Assembly: GCF_020708045.1 (NCBI RefSeq)
Contig: NZ_JAJFES010000014.1
Span: 1 to 64,000, forward strand
Direction of reading: 5' to 3'
From: Massilia sp. IC2-278
Lineage (GTDB): Bacteria; Pseudomonadota; Gammaproteobacteria; Burkholderiales; Burkholderiaceae_D
Length of the DNA: 64,000 bases
Part shown: piece by piece, positions 10,875 through 20,909 of the stretch
Position numbering within the stretch: position 1 is the first letter of the stretch
Layout of the letters: each line of letters opens with the position of its first letter
Notes under the pieces: model-generated
Told to the model about the DNA's origin: nothing
What the model saw: the letters and a program-made list of their open reading frames with translations, nothing else
Databases searched by the model: none
Made by a program: the position numbers and the translations under genes

Positions 10875-11564
10875 TCAGGTCGGGTTGGCGACGCAGGTAA
10901 CGTCGATGTTCGAGACCGGGTCGTCGCCCATCGTGCCGGTGGCATTGGCGACGGTGCAGGTATAGCCTGCGGGATTGGTCTGGACCGTCACGCCATAGGT
11001 CCTGTTGTAGGTAACCGCCACCGGGAAGACGTAGGCGATGTCGGCCGGCGGGGTCGCGGCCGGGGTCGGCGCGGGAATCGACACGAGACTGTCGCTGCCG
11101 TTGTTCAGCACCAGGGTGCCGGCGCCCAGGCCCTTGACCTTGCCGCCGATGGTCGGCGCCACCAGCTGGCAGACGAAGTCGGCGCTGATCACCGACAGGC
11201 GTCCTGCCGTGTCGCTGGTGCGGCTGTTGCTGGCCGGTCCGCAAATCTGGTGCGGCGGCTGCTGGATGGTCACGTTGCCGGACGCATCGGTGACCTGCTT
11301 GAGGATGACGTTATACACGTCGCCATACTCGAGCTGGTTCGGGAACGCATACGTGACGTCCTTGACCTCGGCGGCCGTATTCGCCGGGTTCGGCTGGACG
11401 GATGCCTCCATGCCGTTCGTGGTGAGTACCAGCGGACCATACTGCAGCCCGTAGACGACGCCGCCGATGGTGTACTTCGAGCCGCCGCCACCGCAGGAAG
11501 CCAGGGCCGCGGCCATGACCAGCGCCAGGCCCGCGCGGGCCAACACAGTGTTCTTCAAATTCAT
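10875..11564 (-). CDS. Lipoprotein with two tandem ~95-residue beta-sandwich-like repeats
   Basis: A 229-residue predicted lipoprotein. The signal peptide ends in the lipobox ALASC followed by glycines (CGGGGSK), and two repeat units each begin IGGxVxGL, pass LVLxxNG, and end in a Y-xVTV/ILK strand then a cysteine-containing TCTV/ICGP segment. The second unit ends in DVTCVANP. Such units resemble small immunoglobulin-like surface domains abundant in Massilia-type genomes. CAGGAG precedes the ATG. It lies 21 nt downstream of the related gene at 11586-12170, so the two likely form an operon. Function unknown. Confidence 0.75.
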   Translation of the reverse strand: MNLKNTVLARAGLALVMAAALASCGGGGSKYTIGGVVYGLQYGPLVLTTNGMEASVQPNPANTAAEVKDVTYAFPNQLEYGDVYNVILKQVTDASGNVTIQQPPHQICGPASNSRTSDTAGRLSVISADFVCQLVAPTIGGKVKGLGAGTLVLNNGSDSLVSIPAPTPAATPPADIAYVFPVAVTYNRTYGVTVQTNPAGYTCTVANATGTMGDDPVSNIDVTCVANPT

Positions 11565-11585
11565 CTCCTGGAATGCGTTAAGCCG

Positions 11586-12170
11586 TCAGGCGCAGGTCAC
11601 GCTGACGTCGATCGTTTTCGGTTCGTCGGCGCTCGGCACCGTGCCGACACCGTTCTGGACGGTACAGGTCTGGCCGCTCGGCTGCTCGTACACGGTCACG
11701 CCGTAAGGCTGGCCCCAGCCGGCCTTCAGCATCTCGAAGCTGCCGTTGGCCGTGACATCCTTGCGCACCGAGCCGTTGACCAGCACCAGGGTGCCGCTGC
11801 GCAGGCCGCTCACGTTGACGTTCAGGGGCTTCGACTTCAGCGTGCAGACGATCTCGATCGTGTTGATGTTGAAGGTGGCGCGGCCGACGCCGGTGGGCGA
11901 AATGACCTCGCACTTCTCGGCATTGCTCGGCGCCTGCTTGACCTCGACCCGGTACGAGGAATCGGCATCGACCAAGTCGGGGAAGAAGAAGGTGGTGGCG
12001 CCGGCGGGCACTGCATAGTCGGAGCCGCCGTTATTCGTCAGAATAAGGCCTTCCGCCGTGTTGTTGACAATGCTGCCGCCCAGGTAGAACTCACCGTCGC
12101 CGCCGCCGCAGGCGGACAGGCTCAACGCGCAAGCCAGCGCGACACCGGCACGCAGGGGGGAACGAATCAT
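11586..12170 (-). CDS. Lipoprotein related to its downstream neighbour
   Basis: A 194-residue predicted lipoprotein with signal peptide and lipobox LSAC followed by GGG. It also has two repeat units: LGGSIVNN with LILTNNGG, then VSGLRSGTLVLVNGS through GVTVYEQPSGQTCTV to IDVSVTCA. The second unit closely resembles the last unit of the next gene. I chose ATG 12170 because GGAGA sits 7 nt upstream; an ATG at 12200 has no such site. Probably exported and surface- or periplasm-facing; no enzymatic motif is visible. Confidence 0.75.
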   Translation of the reverse strand: MIRSPLRAGVALACALSLSACGGGDGEFYLGGSIVNNTAEGLILTNNGGSDYAVPAGATTFFFPDLVDADSSYRVEVKQAPSNAEKCEVISPTGVGRATFNINTIEIVCTLKSKPLNVNVSGLRSGTLVLVNGSVRKDVTANGSFEMLKAGWGQPYGVTVYEQPSGQTCTVQNGVGTVPSADEPKTIDVSVTCA

Positions 12171-12327
12171 AATTTCTCCAAATAAAAGGGAACTGGACAA
12201 GACGCGCGACGGCGTCCGTGCCGCGTCGAAGCTGGAAGTTTGCCCATCATTTTAGAGCATTTGACAAGGCCCGGGCTCATCGCCGTTTGTATCACGGTGT
12301 AACGACGGGGCTGCGCACGGCGCGCGT

Positions 12328-13149
12328 TTGCATTTCGCGGCCGCCCTCGCTATGCTCGGCTCACCCTCTTTTCGCCCCGATGCCGCCTTGAAGCCCGAAT
12401 TGAAGCCTGATTTGAAGCCCGCCCCGCAGCCTGCCACGACGCAAGCGCGCCGGCCCTGGCCGCGCGCCGTCCTGTTCGACCTGGACGACACCCTGTGGCC
12501 GATCGCTCCCGTGATCCTGCAGGCCGAGCAGACCCTGTTCGCCTGGCTGTCCAGCAACGCCCCGCGCGTGGCCCAGCGCTTCACCATCGACAGCCTGCGT
12601 CAGGCGCGCCTGGAACTGCTGGCCAGCCGCCCGGAATTCCAGCTCGACCTGGGCGCCCTGCGCCGCGCCGGGCTGCTGGCCGCGTTCGAGCAGGCGGGAG
12701 AAGACACGGCCAAGGTGGAACTGGCGATGGTCGAGTTCTTCGCGGCCCGGAATGCCGTGACGCCCTACGACGACGTGTTGCCGGGCCTGCTGCGCCTGAA
12801 GAGCCGGGTGCTGCTCGGCGCGGTCACCAACGGCAATGCCGATTTGCAGACCATCGGCCTGGCCCACCATTTCCAGGCCTCGGTGTCGGCCCCGCAATTC
12901 GGCCGCGCCAAGCCGGACCCGGCGATCTTCCATGCCGCCTGCGCGGCGCTCGGCGTTGCCCCGCACGAAGCGGTGTACGTGGGCGACGATCTGATCCTGG
13001 ACGTGCAGGGCGCCCAGCGCGCCGGGCTGCGCGGCGTGTGGATGAACCGCACCGCCAGCCGCCGCCACCTGGAAGAGGGCGTGGCGCCGGACGCGATCGT
13101 GGCGAACTTCGACGAACTGATTGCCTGGCTCAGACACGAATTCGGCTGA
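12328..13149 (+). CDS. HAD-superfamily phosphatase (subfamily IA, YigB-like)
   Basis: A 273-residue hydrolase with all four HAD motifs: LFDLDDTLW (nucleophile aspartate, near residue 51), the threonine of GAVTNGNAD, the lysine of GRAKPDP, and VGDDLILDVQGAQ. It probably dephosphorylates a small metabolite such as FMN or a sugar phosphate; the substrate cannot be told. The N-terminus before the domain is low complexity (three 12-bp repeats encoding LKPE/LKPD/LKPA at 12388-12423), so the real start could be the ATG at 12352. A second 12-bp tandem repeat begins at its stop codon. Monocistronic as far as visible. Confidence 0.8.
   Translation: MHFAAALAMLGSPSFRPDAALKPELKPDLKPAPQPATTQARRPWPRAVLFDLDDTLWPIAPVILQAEQTLFAWLSSNAPRVAQRFTIDSLRQARLELLASRPEFQLDLGALRRAGLLAAFEQAGEDTAKVELAMVEFFAARNAVTPYDDVLPGLLRLKSRVLLGAVTNGNADLQTIGLAHHFQASVSAPQFGRAKPDPAIFHAACAALGVAPHEAVYVGDDLILDVQGAQRAGLRGVWMNRTASRRHLEEGVAPDAIVANFDELIAWLRHEFG
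12388..12423 (+). repeat. Three 12-bp tandem repeats in the HAD gene 5' end
   Basis: Three units of TTGAAGCCYGAN (12388, 12400, 12412) encode a Leu-Lys-Pro-acidic run before the catalytic domain. The repeat is in frame, so copy-number change would lengthen the linker only. Confidence 0.7.
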
Positions 13150-13203
13150 ATGCGTGGCTGACTGCGCGGCTGACTGCGCGGCCAACTGCACAGCCGCCTG
13201 CCA
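13144..13203 (+). repeat. Five-unit 12-bp tandem repeat over a stop codon
   Basis: Units of 12 bp, GGCTGACTGCGC in the two central copies (13156 and 13168), with degenerate copies at 13144, 13180 and 13192. The first unit contains the TGA stop of the HAD gene. The array lies between that gene and hrcA. Confidence 0.7.
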
Positions 13204-13272
13204 AAGGTGCATAATGGAAGCGCATCGCTTCCGATCCTCTTCCGCTTTCGCTTCTGCCCTTGCCTCTGCCTT

Positions 13273-14289
13273 ATGCAACTTGATACCCGTGCCCAAACCC
13301 TGCTGAAAGCCCTGGTCGAGCGCTACATCGCCGACGGCCAGCCGGTCGGGTCGCGCGCGCTGTCGAAGATCTCGGGCCTGGACGTGTCGCCGGCCACGAT
13401 CCGCAACATCATGGCCGACCTCGAAGAGATGGGCTATGTCGCCAGTCCCCATACCTCCGCCGGACGCGTGCCCACGCCGCGCGGCTACCGCCTGTTCGTC
13501 GATACCCTGCTCACCGTGCAGCACCTGGGCGAGGGCGGCGTCGACGCCGAGCGCATGCGCCTGCCGGCCTGCCAGCCGCAGAAGGTCATCGCGAATGCGG
13601 CGCAGATGCTGTCCTCGCTGACGCAGTTCGCCGGCGTGGTGCAGAGCCCGCGCCGCGAATCGGTGTTCCAGCAGATCGAATTCCTGCGCCTGTCGGAAAA
13701 GCGCATCCTGCTCGTCATCGTCGACCCGCGCGGCGACGTCCAGAACCGCCTGCTGCTTACCGAGGCCGACTACACGCCGGCCCAGCTGGTGCAGTCGGCC
13801 AATTACCTGAACCAGAACTTCGCCGGCCTCTCCTTCGACGAGGTGCGCACCCGCCTGACCGGCGAATTGCGCCAGCTTCGCGAGGACATCGGCGGCCTGA
13901 TGCAGGTGGCGGTGGAAGCCGGCAGCGAAGCCATGGCCGAGGGCGAGGACATGGTGATTGCCGGCGAGCGCAACCTGCTGTCGGTGTCGGATTTGTCGTC
14001 GAACATGAGCTCGCTGCGCCAGATGTTCGAGATGTTCGAGCAGAAGACCGGCCTGATGCAGCTGCTCGACGTTTCCAGCCGCGCCGGCGGCGTGCAGATC
14101 TTCATCGGCGGCGAATCGAAGCTGGTGCCGATGGACGAAATGAGCGTGGTCACCGCACCCTACGAGGTGAACGGCAAGATCGTCGGCACCCTGGGCGTGA
14201 TCGGGCCCACGCGCATGGCCTACGAGCGCGTGATCCCGATCGTCGACATCACGGCGAAATTGCTGTCGAATGCGCTGAGCCATTCCTGA
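13273..14289 (+). CDS. hrcA: Heat-inducible transcription repressor HrcA
   Basis: A 338-residue repressor of class I heat-shock genes (groE, dnaK) acting through CIRCE operators with GroEL help. The N-terminal winged helix (DTRAQTLLKALVERYIADGQ to SPATIRNIMADLEEMGY and TSAGRVPTPRGYR) and the C-terminal domain (IVDITAKLLSNAL) are typical, and length fits. ATG 13273 is chosen because sequence before it is unlike HrcA. No CIRCE inverted repeat is seen upstream, so it is probably not self-regulated through one here. The usual neighbour nadK is elsewhere (63.2 kb). Confidence 0.95.
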   Translation: MQLDTRAQTLLKALVERYIADGQPVGSRALSKISGLDVSPATIRNIMADLEEMGYVASPHTSAGRVPTPRGYRLFVDTLLTVQHLGEGGVDAERMRLPACQPQKVIANAAQMLSSLTQFAGVVQSPRRESVFQQIEFLRLSEKRILLVIVDPRGDVQNRLLLTEADYTPAQLVQSANYLNQNFAGLSFDEVRTRLTGELRQLREDIGGLMQVAVEAGSEAMAEGEDMVIAGERNLLSVSDLSSNMSSLRQMFEMFEQKTGLMQLLDVSSRAGGVQIFIGGESKLVPMDEMSVVTAPYEVNGKIVGTLGVIGPTRMAYERVIPIVDITAKLLSNALSHS

Positions 14290-14326
14290 CAGGTGTAAAA
14301 CGGCGTAAAAAAGATCTACGATAAAA

Positions 14327-14348
14327 AAACGGCGCCGCGGCGCCGTTT
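14327..14348. terminator. Bidirectional terminator hrcA / fur
   Basis: The palindrome AAACGGCGCC-GC-GGCGCCGTTT lies between the converging ends of hrcA and fur. On the plus strand it runs into TTTCTTGTTG and on the minus strand into a run of seven T, so it can end both. Confidence 0.85.
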
Positions 14349-14375
14349 CTTGTTGTTGCTATCGCAATTGCGCGA

Positions 14376-14810
14376 TCAATTGTTCCCGCGATGAGGGCAG
14401 GCCGTCTTGATGCAATTGCCGTAGATGGCCAGTGCGTGCTCGGCGATCTTGAAGCCGCGTTCGACGGCGATCTTGTTCTGGCGCGATTCGATTTCCTCGT
14501 CGAAGAATTCCTCGACATGGCCGCAGTCCAGGCAGACCAGGTGATCGTGGTGCGAGCCGGCATTCAGCTCGTAGATGGCCTTGCCGGTTTCGAAGTGGTT
14601 GCGGTTCAGCAGGCCGGCCTGCTCGAACTGGGTCAGGACGCGGTACACCGTCGCCAGGCCAACGTCCATGTTGTCGGCCAGCAGGATCTTGTAGACGTCT
14701 TCCGCCGTCAGGTGCCGCACTTCGCTGTTCTGGAAGATTTCCAGGATCTTGAGGCGTGGCAGGGTAGCCTTCAGGCCGCTCGCCTTCAGGTCGGTGGGTT
14801 TGTTACTCAT
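14376..14810 (-). CDS. fur: Ferric uptake regulator
   Basis: A 144-residue iron-dependent repressor. It has the winged helix (LPRLKILEIFQN to DVGLATVYRVLTQFEQAGLL), the metal site HHDHLVCLDCGHVEEF, and a C-terminal CPH motif. E. coli Fur is 148 residues. The ATG at 14810 is used rather than the upstream frame start because MSNKPTDLKASGLK is the usual N-terminus. It is transcribed away from bamE, the common arrangement in beta- and gammaproteobacteria. Confidence 0.95.
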   Translation of the reverse strand: MSNKPTDLKASGLKATLPRLKILEIFQNSEVRHLTAEDVYKILLADNMDVGLATVYRVLTQFEQAGLLNRNHFETGKAIYELNAGSHHDHLVCLDCGHVEEFFDEEIESRQNKIAVERGFKIAEHALAIYGNCIKTACPHRGNN

Positions 14811-14821
14811 GTTTGTTACTC
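14799..14821. repeat. Direct repeat TTTGTTACTC over the fur start
   Basis: Two exact 10-bp copies (14799-14808 and 14812-14821), 13 bp apart, lie over the fur start codon in the 79-bp fur/bamE divergent region. A bamE -10-like TATGAT is at 14841-14846. No canonical Fur box is present. Confidence 0.4.
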
Positions 14822-14889
14822 GTAGATGGGCGGAGTGCTTTATGATATAGCGTTTTGGAAGCTCCCGCTTAAACGTTTTGAGGTTACTT

Positions 14890-15501
14890 ATGCGTGTCAC
14901 CGATGCCGTTGTTCACAGTTTTAAGGTCCGGGCTGCGCTCGCCGCGGGCCTCGCATGCACGCTGTTGCTGTCCGGCTGCGCATCCTGGCGTAACCAGACC
15001 CGGCCTGCTGCACCGGCAAGCACCGACGCGGCAGCCGTGGCAGCCGACGCCGACAAGGCGGCCTCCCTGGCAAATTCCGGCGCGCAAACGACCCAGGTGA
15101 GCAAGCTGCAGAAATTCCTCTGGGTCTTCTCGCCCTACCGTCCCGACATCCAGCAGGGCAACTTCGTGTCGCAGGAAATGCTGGCCCAGCTGAAGCCGGG
15201 CCAGACCCGCGACCAGGTGCGCTTCCTGCTCGGCTCGCCGATGATCGCCGACATGTTCCACGCCGACCGCTGGGATTTCCCCTTCTACCTGGCGCGCGGC
15301 GACGGCGAGCTGACCACCAGCCGCGTCACCGTCTACTTCAAGGACAATGTCGTCGAGCGTTTCGACGGCGGCAATCTGCCGACCGAGCGCGAGTACATCG
15401 ACCGCATCGCCGGCCCGACCAAGTTCCCGAAGAAAAACGCGCCGACCCGCGCCGTGGCCCCGGTGACGCCTGCGTCGCCGACCAATTCCAACATCCAGTA
15501 A
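14890..15501 (+). CDS. bamE: Outer-membrane assembly lipoprotein BamE
   Basis: A 203-residue lipoprotein of the Bam complex that inserts outer-membrane beta-barrels. The lipobox LLSGC puts the acylated cysteine at residue 30. The SmpA/OmlA domain follows: QGNFVSQEMLAQLKPGQTRDQVRFLLGSP and DRWDFPFYLARGDGE. It is longer than E. coli BamE (about 113 residues) because of an alanine-rich linker after the lipobox and a proline-rich tail, as usual in this group. ATG 14890 has GAGG 7 nt upstream; a TTG at 14878 is less likely. It heads bamE-dapB-barstar. Confidence 0.92.
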   Translation: MRVTDAVVHSFKVRAALAAGLACTLLLSGCASWRNQTRPAAPASTDAAAVAADADKAASLANSGAQTTQVSKLQKFLWVFSPYRPDIQQGNFVSQEMLAQLKPGQTRDQVRFLLGSPMIADMFHADRWDFPFYLARGDGELTTSRVTVYFKDNVVERFDGGNLPTEREYIDRIAGPTKFPKKNAPTRAVAPVTPASPTNSNIQ

Positions 15502-15511
15502 TTAGTACGTC

Positions 15512-16321
15512 ATGACGCAATTGAAAATCGCGGTTGCCGGCGCCAGCGGGCGCATGGGCCGCATGCTGATCGAGGCCATCGCCGCCGCGCCCGACGCCAC
15601 CTTGTCCGGCGCCCTCGACGTCGCCGGTTCGCCCTTCATCGGCAGCGACGCCGGCGCCTTTTCGGGCCAGCTGACCGGCGTGGTGATCCACTCCGAATTC
15701 GAGCGCGCGCTGGCCGGCGCCGATTGCCTGATCGATTTCACCCGTCCCGAAGGCACCCTCAAGCACCTGGAGTACTGCGCTGCCAACGGCATCAAGGTCG
15801 TGATCGGCACCACCGGTTTCGACGAGGCCGGCAAGGAAGCGATCCGCGCCGCCGCCGAGAAGGTATCGGTCGTGTTCGCGCCGAACATGAGCGTGGGCGT
15901 GAACGTCACCCTCAAGCTGCTGGAAATGGCGGCGAAGAGCTTCGCCGAAGGCTACGACATCGAGATCATCGAGGCCCACCACCGCCACAAGGTCGACGCG
16001 CCTTCGGGTACCGCGCTGAAGATGGGCGAGGTCATTGCCGACGCCCTGGGCCGCGACCTGAAGGACTGCGCCGTGTATGGCCGCGAAGGCGTGACCGGCG
16101 AGCGCGACCCGTCGACAATCGGCTTTGCCACCGTGCGCGGCGGCGACATCGTCGGCGACCACACCGTACTGTTCGCCGGCACCGGCGAGCGCATCGAGAT
16201 TACCCACAAATCCAGCAGCCGCGTCACCTACGCCCACGGCGCCCTGCGCGGCGCGCGCTTCATCGCCGACAAAGCCAACGGCCTGTATGACATGCAGGAC
16301 GTGCTGGGTTTGAAGGGCTGA
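15512..16321 (+). CDS. dapB: 4-hydroxy-tetrahydrodipicolinate reductase
   Basis: A 269-residue enzyme of the lysine/diaminopimelate pathway that feeds peptidoglycan synthesis. The nucleotide-binding GASGRMGRMLIEA and the substrate/catalytic motif EAHHRHKVDAPSGTALKMGE are intact, and length matches the family. It starts 10 nt after bamE and ends 1 nt before the barstar gene. Confidence 0.96.
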   Translation: MTQLKIAVAGASGRMGRMLIEAIAAAPDATLSGALDVAGSPFIGSDAGAFSGQLTGVVIHSEFERALAGADCLIDFTRPEGTLKHLEYCAANGIKVVIGTTGFDEAGKEAIRAAAEKVSVVFAPNMSVGVNVTLKLLEMAAKSFAEGYDIEIIEAHHRHKVDAPSGTALKMGEVIADALGRDLKDCAVYGREGVTGERDPSTIGFATVRGGDIVGDHTVLFAGTGERIEITHKSSSRVTYAHGALRGARFIADKANGLYDMQDVLGLKG

Positions 16322-16322
16322 C

Positions 16323-16649
16323 ATGGCCAGCGTCCAACTGAACGGCGCCGCGATCGTCGACGAAGCGGCCTTCCATGGGGAGAGCCGCCGCGCCTTCGGC
16401 TTCCCGGAAAACTACGCCGACACCATCGACGCCTGGGTCGACTGCCTGAGCTACCTGCGCGACGACGAAAACATGACGGCGTTCCGCCTGAAGCCGAACG
16501 AAGTGCTGGAGATCGTCATCACCGACGGCGCGGCCCTGCAGGCGCGCCTGCCCGACCTGGTCGAGGAAATCGCCTACTGCGTCGGCGGCATCAACGAGCG
16601 CTATGAAGACTACGGCGAAAAGCCGGCCCTGAAGCTGGTGCTGCGCTAA
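16323..16649 (+). CDS. Barstar-family (barnase inhibitor) protein
   Basis: A 108-residue protein with the barstar signature: AFGFPENYADTIDAWVDCLSYL (about residues 24-45; aromatic/proline, tyrosine, aspartate, tryptophan and cysteine spaced as in barstar), then a beta strand EVLEIVITDG. Barstars bind and block secreted ribonucleases. No barnase-type nuclease is seen nearby, so this one is an orphan. It sits 1 nt after dapB and is probably co-transcribed with it. It may be a stand-alone immunity protein or may have another partner. Confidence 0.75.
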   Translation: MASVQLNGAAIVDEAAFHGESRRAFGFPENYADTIDAWVDCLSYLRDDENMTAFRLKPNEVLEIVITDGAALQARLPDLVEEIAYCVGGINERYEDYGEKPALKLVLR

Positions 16650-16680
16650 AAAGCACCGTCGTTGTCTCCCACCTTTGCCC

Positions 16681-16735
16681 GCAAACGGTCCGGAGCAATA
16701 CCGCCTTTTGCTTGCAAACGGCCCGGAACAATACC
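16681..16735 (+). repeat. Two 22-bp direct repeats before a REP hairpin
   Basis: GCAAACGGTCCGGAGCAATACC at 16681-16702 recurs at 16714-16735 with two transitions. They lie in the gap between the barstar gene and the YdcF-family gene and directly precede the hairpin at 16737. Purpose unknown. Confidence 0.6.
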
Positions 16736-16736
16736 C

Positions 16737-16763
16737 GTAGGGTGGGCACCTGTGCCCACGCGG
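16737..16763 (+). repeat. GTAG-headed REP-like hairpin (single)
   Basis: GTAG head, then GTGGGCA (16742-16748) pairing with TGCCCAC (16753-16759) and a CGCGG tail. Same family as the other hairpins, here unpaired. Confidence 0.75.
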
Positions 16764-16840
16764 ATCGAGCACACCAATAACAGGGCAGCAGCAGCTCCAC
16801 GTACTGTTGAAGACGTAACGAGGTTCTCCTACCACCGCAC

Positions 16841-17446
16841 ATGGCCATGACCGCCGACGACCTCCTGCGCATCTCCCGCTACGTCATGCCCACCCTGCCG
16901 GCCCAGCCCTCGACGCTCGGCTTCCTGTTCGGCACCCGCCACGGTGTCGACGCATTCTGCCTCGACACCCACGCCCTCTGGCAAGCCGGCATGTTCCAGC
17001 GCCTGCTGGTCTCCGGCGGTCCCACCGGCGGCAATCCCCACCCCGAAGCCCTGGTCATCGCCGAGCGCCTGCTCCAGCTGGGCATCCCCGAGTCCATCCT
17101 GATCCTGGAACCCGCCGCCACCAACACCGGCGAAAACGTACTCCTCGGCCGCGCCAAAGTCGCCGAGACAATCGGCCTGGAACGCATCGACAGCCTGCTG
17201 GTCATCGGCAAGGTCTGCGCCATGCGCCGCTACCTGATGACCCTGGCGCGCCACTGGCCCGAACCGCGCGTCTCCGCCCATCCCGTGAACTATTTCGGCC
17301 TGCCCACCGAGCGCTGGCACGAGCACGACGAATTCCGCGCCCGCGTGCTCGGCGAGTTCGGCAAGATCCCCGGCTACATCGAGCAAGGCTTCCTGCGCGA
17401 GATCGCGACCCTGGGAGCCTATCCCGACGTGGCCAGGGCGCCATGA
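16841..17446 (+). CDS. YdcF/ElyC-family DUF218 protein
   Basis: A 201-residue DUF218 protein. The family motifs are LLVSGGPTGGNPHPEALVIAERL (about 64-86) and PAATNTGENVLLGRAKV (about 91-107), followed by a strand LLVIGKVCAMRRYLMTLARHW. Members such as ElyC and SanA affect envelope integrity, while YdcF binds SAM. There is no signal peptide or membrane segment, so it is cytoplasmic and YdcF-like. It overlaps the next gene by ATGA, suggesting joint expression with a peptidoglycan-glycosyltransferase-like protein. Molecular function uncertain. Confidence 0.8.
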   Translation: MAMTADDLLRISRYVMPTLPAQPSTLGFLFGTRHGVDAFCLDTHALWQAGMFQRLLVSGGPTGGNPHPEALVIAERLLQLGIPESILILEPAATNTGENVLLGRAKVAETIGLERIDSLLVIGKVCAMRRYLMTLARHWPEPRVSAHPVNYFGLPTERWHEHDEFRARVLGEFGKIPGYIEQGFLREIATLGAYPDVARAP

Positions 17447-18135
17447 AGCGCCTCGCCAAAGTTTTGCTGGCGCTGCTGGCGGCGCTGGTTCTCTACCTCG
17501 CCATCGCCGCCGGCTGGGCCGCCGCTGCGTTCGACGATCTGCTGGCGCGCTGGCCGCAAGACAGCGCACCAGCCGCGCTGTCGCCGCGCCAGGTCGCCAT
17601 CCTGCTGCGCATCGAAGACCCCACCTTCTATTCGCACCACGGCCTGAGCCTGGCCGAAGGGCAGGGCGTGGCCACGATTTCCTCCGCACTGGCGCGCGAG
17701 TTCTTCCTCGAAGGCCCGCAGCTGGATGGAACGAAAGGCCTGCTGCAGCGCTTCTACCGCCGCGTCTTCGACTGCTGCAAGCGCGTCGACTTCGGCCGCG
17801 ACATCACGGCGCTGGTGCTGGACGCCCGCATGCCGAAGGAGCGGCAGCTGGCGATGTACGTGCAGTCGGTCTACATGGGCCGCCACAACCGGCAGCAGGT
17901 GCGCGGCCTGGCGCAAGCCGCCCAGGCCTATTTCGGCAAACCGCTGGCCCAGCTGGACGATGCCGAGAGCGCCGGCCTGGTCGCCATGATCAAGGCGCCG
18001 AACGCTTACCACCCGGAGCGCGAACCCACCGCGTACGCCTTGCGCCTGGCCCGGGTGCGGGCGGTGCTGGATGGAACCTGCCGTCCTGCGGGCTGGTTCG
18101 ATACCGATTACGCCCATTGCGCCGCATCGAAATAA
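17443..18135 (+). CDS. Divergent GT51 (monofunctional transglycosylase-like) protein
   Basis: A 230-residue protein with one N-terminal membrane helix (VLLALLAALVLYLAIAAGW) and a periplasmic glycosyltransferase-51 domain. Recognisable motifs are IEDPTFYSHHG (catalytic Glu-Asp), MPKERQLAMYVQSVYMG, and AYFGKPLAQLDDAESAGLVAMIKAPNAYHP. The second motif, normally QGGSTITQQ, is degenerate here (GQGVATISSALARE), so lipid II polymerising activity is uncertain. It starts within the stop of the YdcF gene. Either a reduced peptidoglycan polymerase or a regulatory paralogue; a normal mtgA would be expected elsewhere. Confidence 0.75.
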   Translation: MKRLAKVLLALLAALVLYLAIAAGWAAAAFDDLLARWPQDSAPAALSPRQVAILLRIEDPTFYSHHGLSLAEGQGVATISSALAREFFLEGPQLDGTKGLLQRFYRRVFDCCKRVDFGRDITALVLDARMPKERQLAMYVQSVYMGRHNRQQVRGLAQAAQAYFGKPLAQLDDAESAGLVAMIKAPNAYHPEREPTAYALRLARVRAVLDGTCRPAGWFDTDYAHCAASK

Positions 18136-18217
18136 CGCAGCTGGCTTGCCTCCAGGGGTAATTGGTCACTCACGCGGGGTGGTGCCGCCAACCACGCCGC
18201 AGTGCAAGATGAACCAG

Positions 18218-18223
18218 TATAAT
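18218..18223 (+). promoter_or_regulatory. -10 box of leuS
   Basis: A perfect TATAAT lies 37 nt before the leuS ATG. No good -35 hexamer is at 16-18 bp, so it may depend on other elements. Confidence 0.4.
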
Positions 18224-18260
18224 GTCCTGCTCACCCTCCAATATTCTTCCGCAGAACATC

Positions 18261-20906
<2,646 letters not shown>

Positions 20907-20909
20907 CCC

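Noticed and set aside
13150..13272. CIRCE operator before hrcA
   Set aside because: No TTAGCACTC/GAGTGCTAA inverted repeat is present; only 12-bp tandem repeats.
14811..14889. Fur box in the fur/bamE gap
   Set aside because: No GATAAT-type dyad found.
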